Assembly: GCF_003479405.1 (NCBI RefSeq)
Contig: NZ_QUHB01000005.1
Coordinates: forward strand, 127,627 to 191,626
Reading direction: 5' to 3'
Origin: Eubacterium sp. AF16-48
GTDB lineage: Bacteria; Bacillota; Clostridia; Lachnospirales; Lachnospiraceae
Length of the DNA stretch: 64,000 nt
Positions 7,981 to 16,825 of this stretch are shown here, in pieces. Every line of letters starts with the position of its first letter. The stretch's first letter is position 1. The notes under the pieces were generated by a model. It had not been told where the DNA came from, did not search any database, and saw nothing but the letters and a program-made list of their open reading frames with translations. The position numbers and the translations under genes are program-made.

Positions 7981-8238
7981 ATGAAAAAGAATTTACTTGC
8001 TTTATTAGCTACATTGATATTGACTTTTGCATTTTCAGTAAACTGTTTCGCAGCTGTAAGCCCATCAGCAACTGTTATCCCAACTGATGAGGAAGTTACA
8101 ACAGGTAACGGTGGTGGTGGAAACACTTCACAGACATCACCAAAAACAGGTGCTAACATTGCTTTAGGTTTTGTTGCTGTTGTTTCAGCAGCCGGCGTTG
8201 CATTAGTATCAAAGAAGAAATTTTCAGAGGCTGAATAA
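7981..8238 (+). CDS. Tiny sortase-anchored peptide (SPKTG motif)
   Basis: An 85-residue precursor. The signal peptide (1-24, ending TFAFSVNCFA) is nearly the same as in the protein at 4640. The mature part between cleavage and the sorting site is only about 30 residues, rich in Thr, Gly and Pro. SPKTG lies at 53-57, followed by a membrane segment and a KKK tail. It matches the (S/P)PXTG preference known for C. difficile SrtB. The start is set at 7981 because the ATG at 7966 overlaps the GGAGG ribosome site. With almost no mature domain it may act as an anchor point or sortase acceptor rather than an enzyme; that is inference. Confidence 0.75.
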   Translation: MKKNLLALLATLILTFAFSVNCFAAVSPSATVIPTDEEVTTGNGGGGNTSQTSPKTGANIALGFVAVVSAAGVALVSKKKFSEAE

Positions 8239-8252
8239 TTTAATTTTAATAT

Positions 8253-8290
8253 AAAAAATAGTTCCAACATTTTGTTGGAACTATTTTTTA
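8253..8290. terminator. Bidirectional terminator between cassette 2 and the GH13 gene
   Basis: ATAGTTCCAACA and TGTTGGAACTAT form a 12-pair stem flanked by A-runs on the left and T-runs on the right, so it can serve both convergent transcripts. Confidence 0.85.
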
Positions 8291-8292
8291 TA

Positions 8293-10320
8293 TTATATAC
8301 TTCTGTACACAACTGCACTTTGACCGGGAACACGTATATGAATATGTCCGTCTTCCTGAGCTGTTTTTATCCTTCCACAGTTATAGAACTCTCTTGACGT
8401 CTCTATAAGTCTCTCCCATACTGTATCATCTTCCTTTCCAAGAATTAGAACCGGAATATTTATCTCCATATCACCATTAGAAGTATTTATGGCAGTGACC
8501 ACAGCATCCTTATCATCAAAACGTCCATAACATACTAGATCTTGGTTACTTGCAAGTGGTTTGTAGGAACCTGTTTTTAGCACTTTATTATGTCTGTGAA
8601 GGGCAATTGCTTCTCTGTAAAATTCCATTATTTCCAGATTTTCTTTCCCCCATGGGTAGGTTCTTCTGTTATCCGGATCAGTCCATCCACAGACTCCCGC
8701 CTCGTCACCGTAATACAAGGTTGGTGCTCCCGGAAGAGTCATCTGCATTATTACACCCTGCTTAAAAATGGCTTCGTTGATATTCTCCTGTGCCGCTTTT
8801 GTTCCGGATGTTGCCACACGACCTACCATTTTGTTAGTTCTTGTTAAAAACCTTGAATGGTCATGATTAGACAATTCGTTCATGGCAACTAACGACGATT
8901 CCGTCTGAAGTCTTGATAAAAAATACTTTATGGCATGATTAAAAGCCTCAGCATTTCCCAGCATCGAAGGATTTGAATTATCAGAATGCTTATCCACACC
9001 TGTAAGAAACCATGATACAGGATCCATAAATCCGTCATAGTTCATTACCGTATCCCACTGGTCTCCCCTCAGCCATGCATTTGCATCACCATAATGCTCC
9101 GCCAAAATAATTGCATTAGGATTTGCCTCTTTTACGGCTTTTCTAAACTTTCTCCAAAACTGATGGTTAAACTCCTCGCTATGTCCTAAATCTGCTGCCA
9201 CATCCAATCTCCAGCCGTCTACATTATAAGGAGGTGATACCCATTTTCTACCTATGTTAAGAATATATTCACATAGTTTTTCGCTTTCCTCATAGTTAAG
9301 CTTTGGCAATGTGTCAAATCCCCACCAGCCCTCATAACTTCCGTTATCCGGCCAGCTTTCATTTCCAAATTTGAAAAAGGAACTGTAAGGGCTATCCTTA
9401 GATTCATAGGCTCCCGGGTGGTAATTTTTATTTCCCCGATATATTCCCTCTCTGTCCATCCATTTATTAAATGAACCGCAGTGGTTGAAAACACCGTCTA
9501 TAATTACTTTTATTCCCTTTTCATGGGCTTTTTTTACCAGTTTAATAAATAATTTATTACTTTCCGCAAGATTTTCTAAATCAGTTGTTCTGATTTTGTA
9601 CTTATCTGCAGAAAAATTATTTGATGCATAATGGGCTACTGTACCCCCACCGTCATTTACTATTTTTCCAAAATGAGGGTCAACAAAGTCATAATCCTGA
9701 ATATCATACTTGTGATTAGAAGGCGAAACAAAAATAGGATTAAAATATATTACCTCAATTCCTAATTTGCTTAAATAATCAAGTTTGTCTATTACCCCTT
9801 GAAAATCTCCTCCATAAAACTGCCGTGTCCCATCTACTGCCGAAGGCTCGCTCCAGTTATCCACATGGGACACACCCCGTCCAATATATATATACTCATC
9901 ATTTACCACATCGTTGGACTTATCCCCATTGCAAAAACGGTCAACCATAATCTGGTACATTACTGCACCCTTTGCCCAATCCGGTGTGGTAAATCCGGGA
10001 GTAAACTCAAACTCCCACTCATTTGAACAATACTCACTTGCACCTGATGCATCATAAAATAAAATCTTACGACTATCCGCTACCTTAAAATGGTATCTCA
10101 CCAGTTTTTCCGGCAACGCAAGACTTACGCTGAAATAGTCGAAACTTCCTTCATGCTTTTCACAACACATCCTCATTTCTGTATTTCTAATACATAAAAA
10201 AGCCTCATTTACTTCCCCTGCTGCCGTTCTAAGAACAAATGTATATATGCCTTTTTCTTCGTCATATCTTAAAAACCTTTGTGTTCCATCGTGAAATAAA
10301 GCTTCTTTCCGTCTGTTCAT
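8293..10320 (-). CDS. GH13 alpha-amylase/neopullulanase-type glycosidase
   Basis: A 675-residue cytoplasmic enzyme (no signal peptide) that hydrolyses alpha-glucosidic bonds in malto-oligosaccharides or related glucans. The N-terminal 110 residues look like a beta-sandwich of the CBM34 kind. The (beta/alpha)8 barrel carries VIIDGVFNH (273-280), nucleophile Asp373 in GWRLDVAAD, acid Glu408 in ILAEH, and Asp487 in SNHDHS. An insertion around 219-250 replaces the usual short B-domain loop. A C-terminal beta domain ends the protein. The start has AAGAAGG 9 bases ahead. It follows ftsH by 18 bases on the same strand. Exact specificity (amylase, neopullulanase, cyclomaltodextrinase) cannot be fixed from sequence. 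Confidence 0.85.
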   Translation of the reverse strand: MNRRKEALFHDGTQRFLRYDEEKGIYTFVLRTAAGEVNEAFLCIRNTEMRMCCEKHEGSFDYFSVSLALPEKLVRYHFKVADSRKILFYDASGASEYCSNEWEFEFTPGFTTPDWAKGAVMYQIMVDRFCNGDKSNDVVNDEYIYIGRGVSHVDNWSEPSAVDGTRQFYGGDFQGVIDKLDYLSKLGIEVIYFNPIFVSPSNHKYDIQDYDFVDPHFGKIVNDGGGTVAHYASNNFSADKYKIRTTDLENLAESNKLFIKLVKKAHEKGIKVIIDGVFNHCGSFNKWMDREGIYRGNKNYHPGAYESKDSPYSSFFKFGNESWPDNGSYEGWWGFDTLPKLNYEESEKLCEYILNIGRKWVSPPYNVDGWRLDVAADLGHSEEFNHQFWRKFRKAVKEANPNAIILAEHYGDANAWLRGDQWDTVMNYDGFMDPVSWFLTGVDKHSDNSNPSMLGNAEAFNHAIKYFLSRLQTESSLVAMNELSNHDHSRFLTRTNKMVGRVATSGTKAAQENINEAIFKQGVIMQMTLPGAPTLYYGDEAGVCGWTDPDNRRTYPWGKENLEIMEFYREAIALHRHNKVLKTGSYKPLASNQDLVCYGRFDDKDAVVTAINTSNGDMEINIPVLILGKEDDTVWERLIETSREFYNCGRIKTAQEDGHIHIRVPGQSAVVYRSI

Positions 10321-10338
10321 CTTATAAAACCTTCTTTT

Positions 10339-12162
10339 CTAGAATAATGCCTCAAATTCTTCCTGACCGATTTTTTCCTTCTCCATTAAGAGATTTGCAG
10401 AAGCATGAAGCTGTTCCATATAATCTTTTATTATTGCTTTAGCCTTTTCGTAGCAATCTTCTACAATGTCACGGACTTCCTGATCAATAGCTGATGCAGT
10501 ATTTTCCCCATATCCCTTTGAATGTGCCAAATCTCTTCCGATAAATACATCATCTGAATCGTCATCGTAATTAATAAGTCCAAGCTTCTCTGAAAATCCG
10601 TATTTAGTAACCATGGCTTTTGCCGTAGCCGTAGCCTGCTTAATATCCTGAGATGCACCTGTTGTAACATCATCTAAAATAAGTTCTTCAGCAATACGTC
10701 CGCCTAAACTTACCATAATATCCTGAATCATTTTTCCTCTTGTTAAGAACATTTCGTCTTTTCCCGGAAGAGGCATAGTGTAACCTGCTGCCCCTGCACC
10801 TGTAGGAATAATGGAAACTGTATGAACAGGTCCCACATCCGGAAGTACATGGAAAAGAATTGCATGACCTGATTCATGGTATGCAGTAATTCTCTTTTCT
10901 TTTTCAGATATAATTTTGCTTCTCTTTTCCTTACCAATTCCAACTTTAATCATTGCCTTATTAATTTCTTCCTGGGTAAGAAATGCCTTTCCTTCCTTGG
11001 CAGCAAGAATTGAAGCTTCATTTAAAAGATTTTCCAGATCAGCTCCCGTAAATCCTGATGTGATCTGTGCTATCTGCTGTAAATCAACATCGTCACCAAT
11101 AGGCTTATTCTTGGCATGAACTTCCAAAATCTCTTTTCTTCCTTTAACGTCAGGTCTTCCAACCATAACTTTTCTGTCAAAACGTCCCGGTCTTAAAATA
11201 GCCGGATCTAATATGTCCACACGGTTTGTTGCAGCCATAACGATAATTCCCTCGTTAACACCAAAACCATCCATTTCAACTAACATCTGGTTAAGTGTCT
11301 GCTCACGTTCATCGTGTCCACCACCCATACCTGTTCCACGTCGTCTTGCAACGGCATCAATTTCGTCAATAAATACAATACATGGTGCATTTTTCTTTGC
11401 TTCCGCAAATAAATCTCTTACTCGTGATGCACCTACACCTACAAACATTTCCACAAAATCAGAACCTGAAATAGTGAAAAACGGAACCTTTGCCTCTCCT
11501 GCAGTTGCTTTAGCCAAAAGAGTTTTACCTGTTCCCGGAGGTCCCTCTAAAAGTACACCCTTAGGGATTCTTGCCCCAAGATCAATGTATTTTTTAGGAT
11601 TCTTAAGGAAGTCAACTATTTCTTCCAATTCCTCTTTTTCTTCTTCTAAACCGGCAACCTTTGAGAAATCCATGTTTTTGATATCAATAACCATCTTTGC
11701 ACGGCTTTTTCCAAAGTTAGCCATTTTACCACCGCCACCATTAGCGTTGGCGTTCATCATCATAAAAACAATTAATACCACAACTCCTAAAAGAATCATT
11801 GGCAAAACAGTTGTAAGAAAAATGCTGTCCCTGCTTACATCCTCTAAATAAGGTCGGATGTCTGTTCCAACATTATTGTTGATTTCCTCAATATCATCAG
11901 ATACTTTATTTACATCTGAAACATAAATACTTTTTGTCTCGTCATTTTTTAATTTAACAATAATCTTTCCTGTAGGAATTTCCTTATTCTGTTTTATGGT
12001 GATTTCACTGACATTTTTATTTTTCATGTCATTTAAGAAATCTTTGTATTTATAGTCGCTGGTTATAAGACTTCCACCGATATTATAAAGTACGTATCCA
12101 ATAACTAATATCAGAACCACAATATATATCTTTGAAAGACTACCCCTTTTTAATGTGTTCAA
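10339..12162 (-). CDS. ftsH: ATP-dependent zinc metalloprotease FtsH
   Basis: Membrane-bound AAA+ protease of 607 residues that degrades misfolded membrane and regulatory proteins. Two membrane segments (about 11-29 and 116-135) flank an extracytoplasmic loop. The AAA domain has Walker A GPPGTGKT (207-214), Walker B FIDEIDA, the pore FVGVG loop and the second region of homology; the peptidase domain has the zinc motif HESGH. The start codon is TTG at 12162, supported by AAGGAGG 5 bases upstream and by the absence of another start before the first membrane segment. It is the last gene of the conserved tilS-hpt-ftsH order. Confidence 0.95.
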   Translation of the reverse strand: MNTLKRGSLSKIYIVVLILVIGYVLYNIGGSLITSDYKYKDFLNDMKNKNVSEITIKQNKEIPTGKIIVKLKNDETKSIYVSDVNKVSDDIEEINNNVGTDIRPYLEDVSRDSIFLTTVLPMILLGVVVLIVFMMMNANANGGGGKMANFGKSRAKMVIDIKNMDFSKVAGLEEEKEELEEIVDFLKNPKKYIDLGARIPKGVLLEGPPGTGKTLLAKATAGEAKVPFFTISGSDFVEMFVGVGASRVRDLFAEAKKNAPCIVFIDEIDAVARRRGTGMGGGHDEREQTLNQMLVEMDGFGVNEGIIVMAATNRVDILDPAILRPGRFDRKVMVGRPDVKGRKEILEVHAKNKPIGDDVDLQQIAQITSGFTGADLENLLNEASILAAKEGKAFLTQEEINKAMIKVGIGKEKRSKIISEKEKRITAYHESGHAILFHVLPDVGPVHTVSIIPTGAGAAGYTMPLPGKDEMFLTRGKMIQDIMVSLGGRIAEELILDDVTTGASQDIKQATATAKAMVTKYGFSEKLGLINYDDDSDDVFIGRDLAHSKGYGENTASAIDQEVRDIVEDCYEKAKAIIKDYMEQLHASANLLMEKEKIGQEEFEALF

Positions 12163-12181
12163 ATCTGCCTCCTTAAATGTA

Positions 12182-12706
12182 TTATAATTCTACTATTCCA
12201 ATATATGGTAAATCCCTGTAGCTCTGATCGTAATCAAGACCATAGCCTACTACGAATTTGTCTTCAATTTCAAATCCTACGTAATCAACGTTTACGTCAT
12301 CTACTTCTCTTCTATCCGGCTTATCTAACAATGTAGTAACCTTAAGACTTGCAGGCTTTCTCTCTTTTAACATAGGAATAAGTCTGCTTAATGTATTTCC
12401 TGAGTCAATTATGTCTTCCACAACAATAACATCAAGACCTTCAATGCTTTCATCTAAATCCTTTTTAATTGTAATGGTTCCTGAGCTTTCAGTTCCTGAG
12501 CCGTAGCTTGAAACACTCATAAAATCCAGTGTTACCGGAACTGTTATTCTCTTTGCCAGTTCACATGTATAAAAAACACTTCCCTTTAAAATGCAAATTA
12601 ATCTTATTTCCTTTTTGGCATAATCCTTACTTATCTGAGCTGCCAGTTCCCTGATTCTTTTGTCTAACTTTTCCTCACTAATGTACTCTGCTATTTTGTG
12701 TCTCAT
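12182..12706 (-). CDS. hpt: Hypoxanthine phosphoribosyltransferase
   Basis: Purine salvage enzyme converting hypoxanthine or guanine with PRPP to IMP or GMP in the cytosol. The 174 residues carry the PRPP-binding motif [12 protein letters not shown], the YGSGTESSG flexible-loop region and a C-terminal [11 protein letters not shown] base-binding loop. GGAG precedes the ATG. It sits 4 bases after tilS and 19 bases before ftsH, matching the B. subtilis tilS-hprT-ftsH operon. Confidence 0.95.
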   Translation of the reverse strand: MRHKIAEYISEEKLDKRIRELAAQISKDYAKKEIRLICILKGSVFYTCELAKRITVPVTLDFMSVSSYGSGTESSGTITIKKDLDESIEGLDVIVVEDIIDSGNTLSRLIPMLKERKPASLKVTTLLDKPDRREVDDVNVDYVGFEIEDKFVVGYGLDYDQSYRDLPYIGIVEL

Positions 12707-12710
12707 AGTA

Positions 12711-14069
12711 TTACTCCTTATTTTTATAATTTATTCTTATAATGTTCTTTGTTTCCGGTGTAACCTTATAATATGCACTGATTCTATATCCCGGAATCCA
12801 CACAATATGGTTTCCGTCAGCTAACAGCGGCATGGTATCTCTATCCTCTTTTTTTATTTTTTCATTAATAAAATATTCCTTGAGTTTTTTCTTCCTGCCG
12901 TTATCATCAATTACAATGTAATCACCCTTAGCTCTTGTTCTCAGAATTAACTTATCTATTTTATCATAATCAAGCCATTTCGTATATACTAATTCCTTTA
13001 TATTTTCCCTGTTAAATCCATTATTTTCACTAACAATTTCTACTGTGTCGTCTTTAAAAATCCTGCCCTTATCAATTAGGACTTTTTCCTTGAAATCCTG
13101 CTGTTTATTTTCAGCTTTTTTTATTATAACTCCGTCATATTCCTTTACTGCAATAAGATTATATGGAAGATTTATTTTTTTTGAAACCTGACTTTTAAAT
13201 AATGTGGCAACGTCCCTTACATGAACATCCATTATGTCCTTAAGGCAGCCTGCCTGATTTTCAATAACCCGCCTTATAACCTGATTTTTAACAGCGGGAT
13301 GGAGAAATTCTCCCTCATTTAAAATTAAATTACCCTTTACATATTTTTTATATTCTGCATCAACCTGCTGCTCCATATAATCATTAATTTCACTTAATTT
13401 TTCAGCCGCATTTACAATATTATATTCAGCTTTTTTATTTATATTTTCTTTTATATAGGGCAAAAGCTCCAATCGGATTTTATTTCTTGTATATTCTGTA
13501 GATTTATTTGTTATATCCATACAATAACTAATGTTTAAACTGTCTAAATATGCTTCAATTTCTGCCCTTGTTACACAAAGAAGCGGTCTCACAATCTTGT
13601 CTCTTTGTACCGGAATGCCTGTCATTCCCTTAATTCCCGTGCCTCTGAACATATTAAACAGTATTGTTTCACTATTGTCATTTAAATTGTGTGCCACTGC
13701 GATTTTATCAGACTTTAGTTCATTTGCCAGCTCATAAAAAATTCTGTATCTTTCCCTTCTGCCGGCTTCCTCCTCCGACATACCGGTTTTCTTTACTATT
13801 TCAGGCACATTAATATGGTATGGAAAAAAAGAGAGATTTTCCTTTTCACAAAATTCTTTCACAAAGTTTTCGTCTTCCAGGGCATCCCCTCCCCTTATTC
13901 CGTGATTAACATGTACCACATAAAGTTTAAGATTTAATCTATGTTTTAGTTTACATAAAACTGTAAGCATACAAATGGAGTCAGCGCCTCCTGAAACTCC
14001 CAGTATGACGCTGTCTCCACTGTCAAATATTCTATTTTCTTTTATAAATTTAAAAACCTTTTCAACCAT
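12711..14069 (-). CDS. tilS: tRNA(Ile)-lysidine synthase
   Basis: Modifies the CAU anticodon of tRNA-Ile2 to lysidine with ATP and lysine, changing it from Met to Ile decoding. The 452 residues start with the PP-loop ILGVSGGADS (SGGADS at 26-31), followed by HVNHGIRG and the NLNDNSET motif, then substrate-recognition domains in the C-terminal half (KKKLKEYF region). The ATG at 14069 has no clear ribosome site; a consensus promoter ends only 6 bases upstream, so the message may be leaderless. The dispersed repeat at 14114-14215 separates it from spoIIE. Confidence 0.93.
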   Translation of the reverse strand: MVEKVFKFIKENRIFDSGDSVILGVSGGADSICMLTVLCKLKHRLNLKLYVVHVNHGIRGGDALEDENFVKEFCEKENLSFFPYHINVPEIVKKTGMSEEEAGRRERYRIFYELANELKSDKIAVAHNLNDNSETILFNMFRGTGIKGMTGIPVQRDKIVRPLLCVTRAEIEAYLDSLNISYCMDITNKSTEYTRNKIRLELLPYIKENINKKAEYNIVNAAEKLSEINDYMEQQVDAEYKKYVKGNLILNEGEFLHPAVKNQVIRRVIENQAGCLKDIMDVHVRDVATLFKSQVSKKINLPYNLIAVKEYDGVIIKKAENKQQDFKEKVLIDKGRIFKDDTVEIVSENNGFNRENIKELVYTKWLDYDKIDKLILRTRAKGDYIVIDDNGRKKKLKEYFINEKIKKEDRDTMPLLADGNHIVWIPGYRISAYYKVTPETKNIIRINYKNKE

Positions 14070-14075
14070 ATTTCT

Positions 14076-14104
14076 AATATACTTTATGGTGGTTTTTCTG
14101 TCAA
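14076..14104 (-). promoter_or_regulatory. Consensus sigma-A promoter of tilS-hpt-ftsH
   Basis: On the minus strand TTGACA (14104-14099), exactly 17 bases, TATATT (14081-14076). The tilS ATG follows 6 bases after the -10, so the expected transcription start falls on or next to the start codon. Confidence 0.7.
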
Positions 14105-14113
14105 ATATATATA

Positions 14114-14215
14114 GTTCATTTAGTTTCCTCCATAATGTAACGCCCCCTCCCTTCGGTCAGCGGCAATTCGTCGGAAACATTCCCATAAATGAACTTCGTT
14201 CATTTAGTTTCCTCC
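14114..14215 (-). repeat. Dispersed RBS-carrying repeat, copy A
   Basis: The 18-mer GTTCATTTAGTTTCCTCC occurs at 14114-14131 and 14198-14215, bounding an 84-base unit with the palindrome AAATGAACttcGTTCATTT-like core and the GC-rich string CCTTCGGTCAGCGGCAATTCG. Read on the minus strand each end gives GGAGG, stop TAA, start ATGAAC. The stop of spoIIE lies inside it, and the unit holds a 27-codon frame (MNEVHLWECF..., ending YGGN). Related copies lie at 38819 and 39673. Confidence 0.75.
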
Positions 14216-15925
14216 TCCTCCAATTTTTTCCCATATTCCGGTACAAAGCACCGTCATGTCATCCTTCGGGATTCCATCTGTCATTGCCAGTGTCCTGCTT
14301 AAAATATGTAATGCCATTTCTCTTGGACTTGAAGTATTTATTTCCATAATCAAACGTCCCATTGCCTCCTCCTTATCTTCACATTTCAGGGCATCCACAA
14401 TGCCATCCGAAATCATTATTACAAAATCTCCATCATATAATTTTTTTGTTATTGCCTCTACATCCACCTCCTGAAACACTCCCATGGGAAGGGATGTGGA
14501 TTTGATACATTCCACCCAGCTTCCTCTTTTAATATATGTGCACGCCGCACCCAGTTTTAGAAACTGACAAATACCGGAATACTGGTCTATTAATGCCATA
14601 TCCACCGCAGTAGGCTCCTGCCACTGATTTCCTGCAAGAAGTATTGAATTAATCAGTTTAAGTGACGTACTTTCAGAAAAACCGCTTTCAGACAAATGTT
14701 CAAGCATATCAATTATCATCTCACTGTATTGTTTGGCTTTCTTTCCTGAGCCCATCCCATCACATATACTCATAAATGTCTGTCCCGTATTCATTTCCAT
14801 CACTGTAAAGTTATCCCCGGAACATTCTTCATCTTCCCTTGTTCTTCTTGCTGTTCCGCTAATTGTCATAAAATTAACTTCCTCAAAGAAACAATACTGA
14901 CTAAAATCCTCTCTTAAATCCATTATGTTCTCCTTAGATGCCCGCATTTTCTTTCCTAAGGCTTCAGACACAACATTTTCCATTAATTCTACTTTTATGT
15001 CTCCTTTAGCCCTTTTCTTTGCCATCATGCGAACCTCCAGCCGTCCTTTTCCATTTTCATTAATGGATATTTTTCTGGTAAGTATTTTTCTTTCTCTTAG
15101 CTTATGCTTTAAATAGTCATTCATTCCAAACAAAACCTTTGTTTCATCATACATGGGTTTGGTATAATACTCCAAAAGTTTTGCCATTTCATTTAGCTGT
15201 ATCGCCATTGCCTCCCTGGTTTCCAACATTTTGTTGTACCAAAGATAATTCAATCTGGCCCTTTCCAAATACTGTATCTGCCCATTTTCACACCCTCTGC
15301 ATATATTTCCTTCAATTTCTCTCTCAATTACCCCCTCCATAGGAATTTCCTGATTCCGCTCAAAGGCTGACATTTTCTTTATTTCCGTTGCCAGACTTTT
15401 AAAAGCCTCAGATGTTCTTATCATTCCCTCATTCTTTTCATTTTCCAGATTCTTGTAATCTCCGGGATAATTTTTGTCTCTTGGGTAATAATACATAACC
15501 TTTTTTACAAAGTATGTAAATATTATGGTGGTTGACCATGTAAGCATTACTATAGGAACTAATCCATATAACTCCCGCTTAACCATTCCATTCATAGCCC
15601 AGTCCATTGCTTCCACAGCCGTTGCTACTATAGATACTATTACCGCCGCAATATATGGATTGTATTCGGCCACTCCTTTTTTATATCCGCTTACACACAA
15701 GCCTGTTGTTGCCATCATTGTTCCATATTTTATTGCTGCTAATAATCCCCCCCACTTAAATATAGTAACTACCATTATGGGCCATGCCACAAAAGGTAAA
15801 AATTTTACTATGCATAGCGCACTGTAGTAGCTTTCTGCTATAGGAAAAAATCCAAGCATTGGGACTATGCAGGTTCCCACTCCTATCATTAGTAGAAAAA
15901 ATAATTTGAGTATTTTTCGGCTCAT
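14204..15925 (-). CDS. spoIIE: Stage II sporulation protein E (SpoIIE), short form
   Basis: PP2C-type phosphatase that dephosphorylates SpoIIAA, releasing sigma-F in the forespore, and interacts with FtsZ. The 573 residues hold about five N-terminal membrane segments (to about 150), a charged helical middle region with a C-x-x-C pair (NICRGCENG), and a C-terminal PP2C domain from about 365 with ICDGMGSGKKA and FVIMISDGIVDAL metal-binding motifs. B. subtilis SpoIIE has about 827 residues and ten spans, so roughly half of the membrane domain is missing, with no sign of frameshift. GGAGGGAG precedes the ATG. The spoIIE-tilS-hpt-ftsH order is conserved in Firmicutes. Confidence 0.88.
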   Translation of the reverse strand: MSRKILKLFFLLMIGVGTCIVPMLGFFPIAESYYSALCIVKFLPFVAWPIMVVTIFKWGGLLAAIKYGTMMATTGLCVSGYKKGVAEYNPYIAAVIVSIVATAVEAMDWAMNGMVKRELYGLVPIVMLTWSTTIIFTYFVKKVMYYYPRDKNYPGDYKNLENEKNEGMIRTSEAFKSLATEIKKMSAFERNQEIPMEGVIEREIEGNICRGCENGQIQYLERARLNYLWYNKMLETREAMAIQLNEMAKLLEYYTKPMYDETKVLFGMNDYLKHKLRERKILTRKISINENGKGRLEVRMMAKKRAKGDIKVELMENVVSEALGKKMRASKENIMDLREDFSQYCFFEEVNFMTISGTARRTREDEECSGDNFTVMEMNTGQTFMSICDGMGSGKKAKQYSEMIIDMLEHLSESGFSESTSLKLINSILLAGNQWQEPTAVDMALIDQYSGICQFLKLGAACTYIKRGSWVECIKSTSLPMGVFQEVDVEAITKKLYDGDFVIMISDGIVDALKCEDKEEAMGRLIMEINTSSPREMALHILSRTLAMTDGIPKDDMTVLCTGIWEKIGGGGN

Positions 15926-15957
15926 TACTCCCTCCTTGCTTATTTTTTACACAAGAA

Positions 15958-15992
15958 AGTATACCCCCTGTCAAAGTTTTTTTTTGTCAAAA
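15958..15992 (-). promoter_or_regulatory. Candidate Spo0A-dependent spoIIE promoter with 21-base spacer
   Basis: On the minus strand TTGACA (15990-15985), a 21-base spacer, TATACT (15963-15958), with the transcription start expected near 15951 and a 26-base leader. B. subtilis spoIIE and spoIIG promoters are known for 21-22-base spacers and Spo0A-P activation. Two TGTCAAA sequences (15969, 15985), one mismatch from the 0A box TGTCGAA, overlap the spacer and -35. Confidence 0.55.
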
Positions 15993-16030
15993 TAAAGGCT
16001 GATAATCCTTATAATTTTCGACATCAACTT

Positions 16031-16078
16031 AAAAAGGTTCCAAGGACTGCTAATTAGTAACATCCTCGAAACCTTTTA
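16031..16078 (-). terminator. Terminator after divIC
   Basis: AAAAGGTT/AACCTTTT and AGGA/TCCT pair in an interrupted stem on the minus strand, with five T at the end, just beyond the divIC stop and before the spoIIE promoter. Confidence 0.6.
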
Positions 16079-16080
16079 AT

Positions 16081-16413
16081 TTATTCTTCCGGCTTAATAA
16101 TAACCTCATTAGGATAAAGCAATCCTAACTTCCTTGCCATCTCTTCTATATAACTGTCAGTCTTTACATATTCTTCTCTTTCCTTTAGTTCCTCTGACAG
16201 CTGTAATTCCTTTTCATACTTCTTCTGTAGCTTGCTTTCCTGTGCTTTTAGTTCATTTAAGGTTTTGTACTGGTTGTACATTTGTATGCCCATTACTATA
16301 CAAAAAGCAACTACCACAAAAGATATGGAAAGTATCATTCTTTTACTCTTTATTCTTTTTTGCCTTATGGTGTTTAGCCTTGACGTGGCTCTTCTTCCGC
16401 TTTCTTCCGGCAT
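16081..16413 (-). CDS. divIC: Septum formation initiator, DivIC/FtsB family
   Basis: A 110-residue bitopic division protein. A basic cytoplasmic head (1-31) precedes one membrane segment (about 27-45), a coiled coil (about 48-85, KAQESKLQKKYEKELQLSEEL) and the conserved end YIEEMARKLGLLYPNEVII. It joins FtsL and DivIB at the division septum. The start overlaps the 3' end of yabQ by 71 bases; GAAGGAA ahead of the ATG at 16413 supports this start over an internal ATG at 16338. Position after yabP-yabQ is conserved in Firmicutes. Confidence 0.88.
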   Translation of the reverse strand: MPEESGRRATSRLNTIRQKRIKSKRMILSISFVVVAFCIVMGIQMYNQYKTLNELKAQESKLQKKYEKELQLSEELKEREEYVKTDSYIEEMARKLGLLYPNEVIIKPEE

Positions 16414-16825
16414 TCTTTTTTTCCTTCTTTGCTCTTATATTTTTAATTACCTTATAAAATATAAGTTTAACCACTTTACATAACTTTTTCAATGGCTTTG
16501 CTAAAATTCTGCCAAGTTTTTTTATTCTTAATGCTAAAGCATCTATAATTTTCCTGCCAATAATCCATTCAAAAACCGCCATGGTGCCAAGAGCCATAAT
16601 CACAGAGAAAAAACGTGGTTTTCCATAATTGTATCTTAAAAATATGTTAAACATAAATATTGATGCAAAAGTCCAGTAAATGGCATCTTCAACTATTACC
16701 CTAAACAACTTTGCAGGAAATATCCGCCTTAATATCCGCACTACATCGTAGCATATTATTAAAACAATTCCCCCATAAATGCTCATAAGTATAAGCATTG
16801 CCTCTTCACTTATCTGCCCGCTCAT
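16343..16825 (-). CDS. yabQ: Spore cortex biosynthesis protein YabQ
   Basis: A membrane protein of 160 residues needed for spore cortex formation in B. subtilis. Four hydrophobic segments occupy about 8-105, with the family block YDVVRILRR, followed by a very basic tail (about 125-160, mostly Lys and Arg) encoded over the divIC start. The gene overlaps yabP by one base (TAATG) and divIC by 71 bases. The identity rests on family pattern and the yabP-yabQ-divIC order. Confidence 0.85.
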   Translation of the reverse strand: MSGQISEEAMLILMSIYGGIVLIICYDVVRILRRIFPAKLFRVIVEDAIYWTFASIFMFNIFLRYNYGKPRFFSVIMALGTMAVFEWIIGRKIIDALALRIKKLGRILAKPLKKLCKVVKLIFYKVIKNIRAKKEKKNAGRKRKKSHVKAKHHKAKKNKE

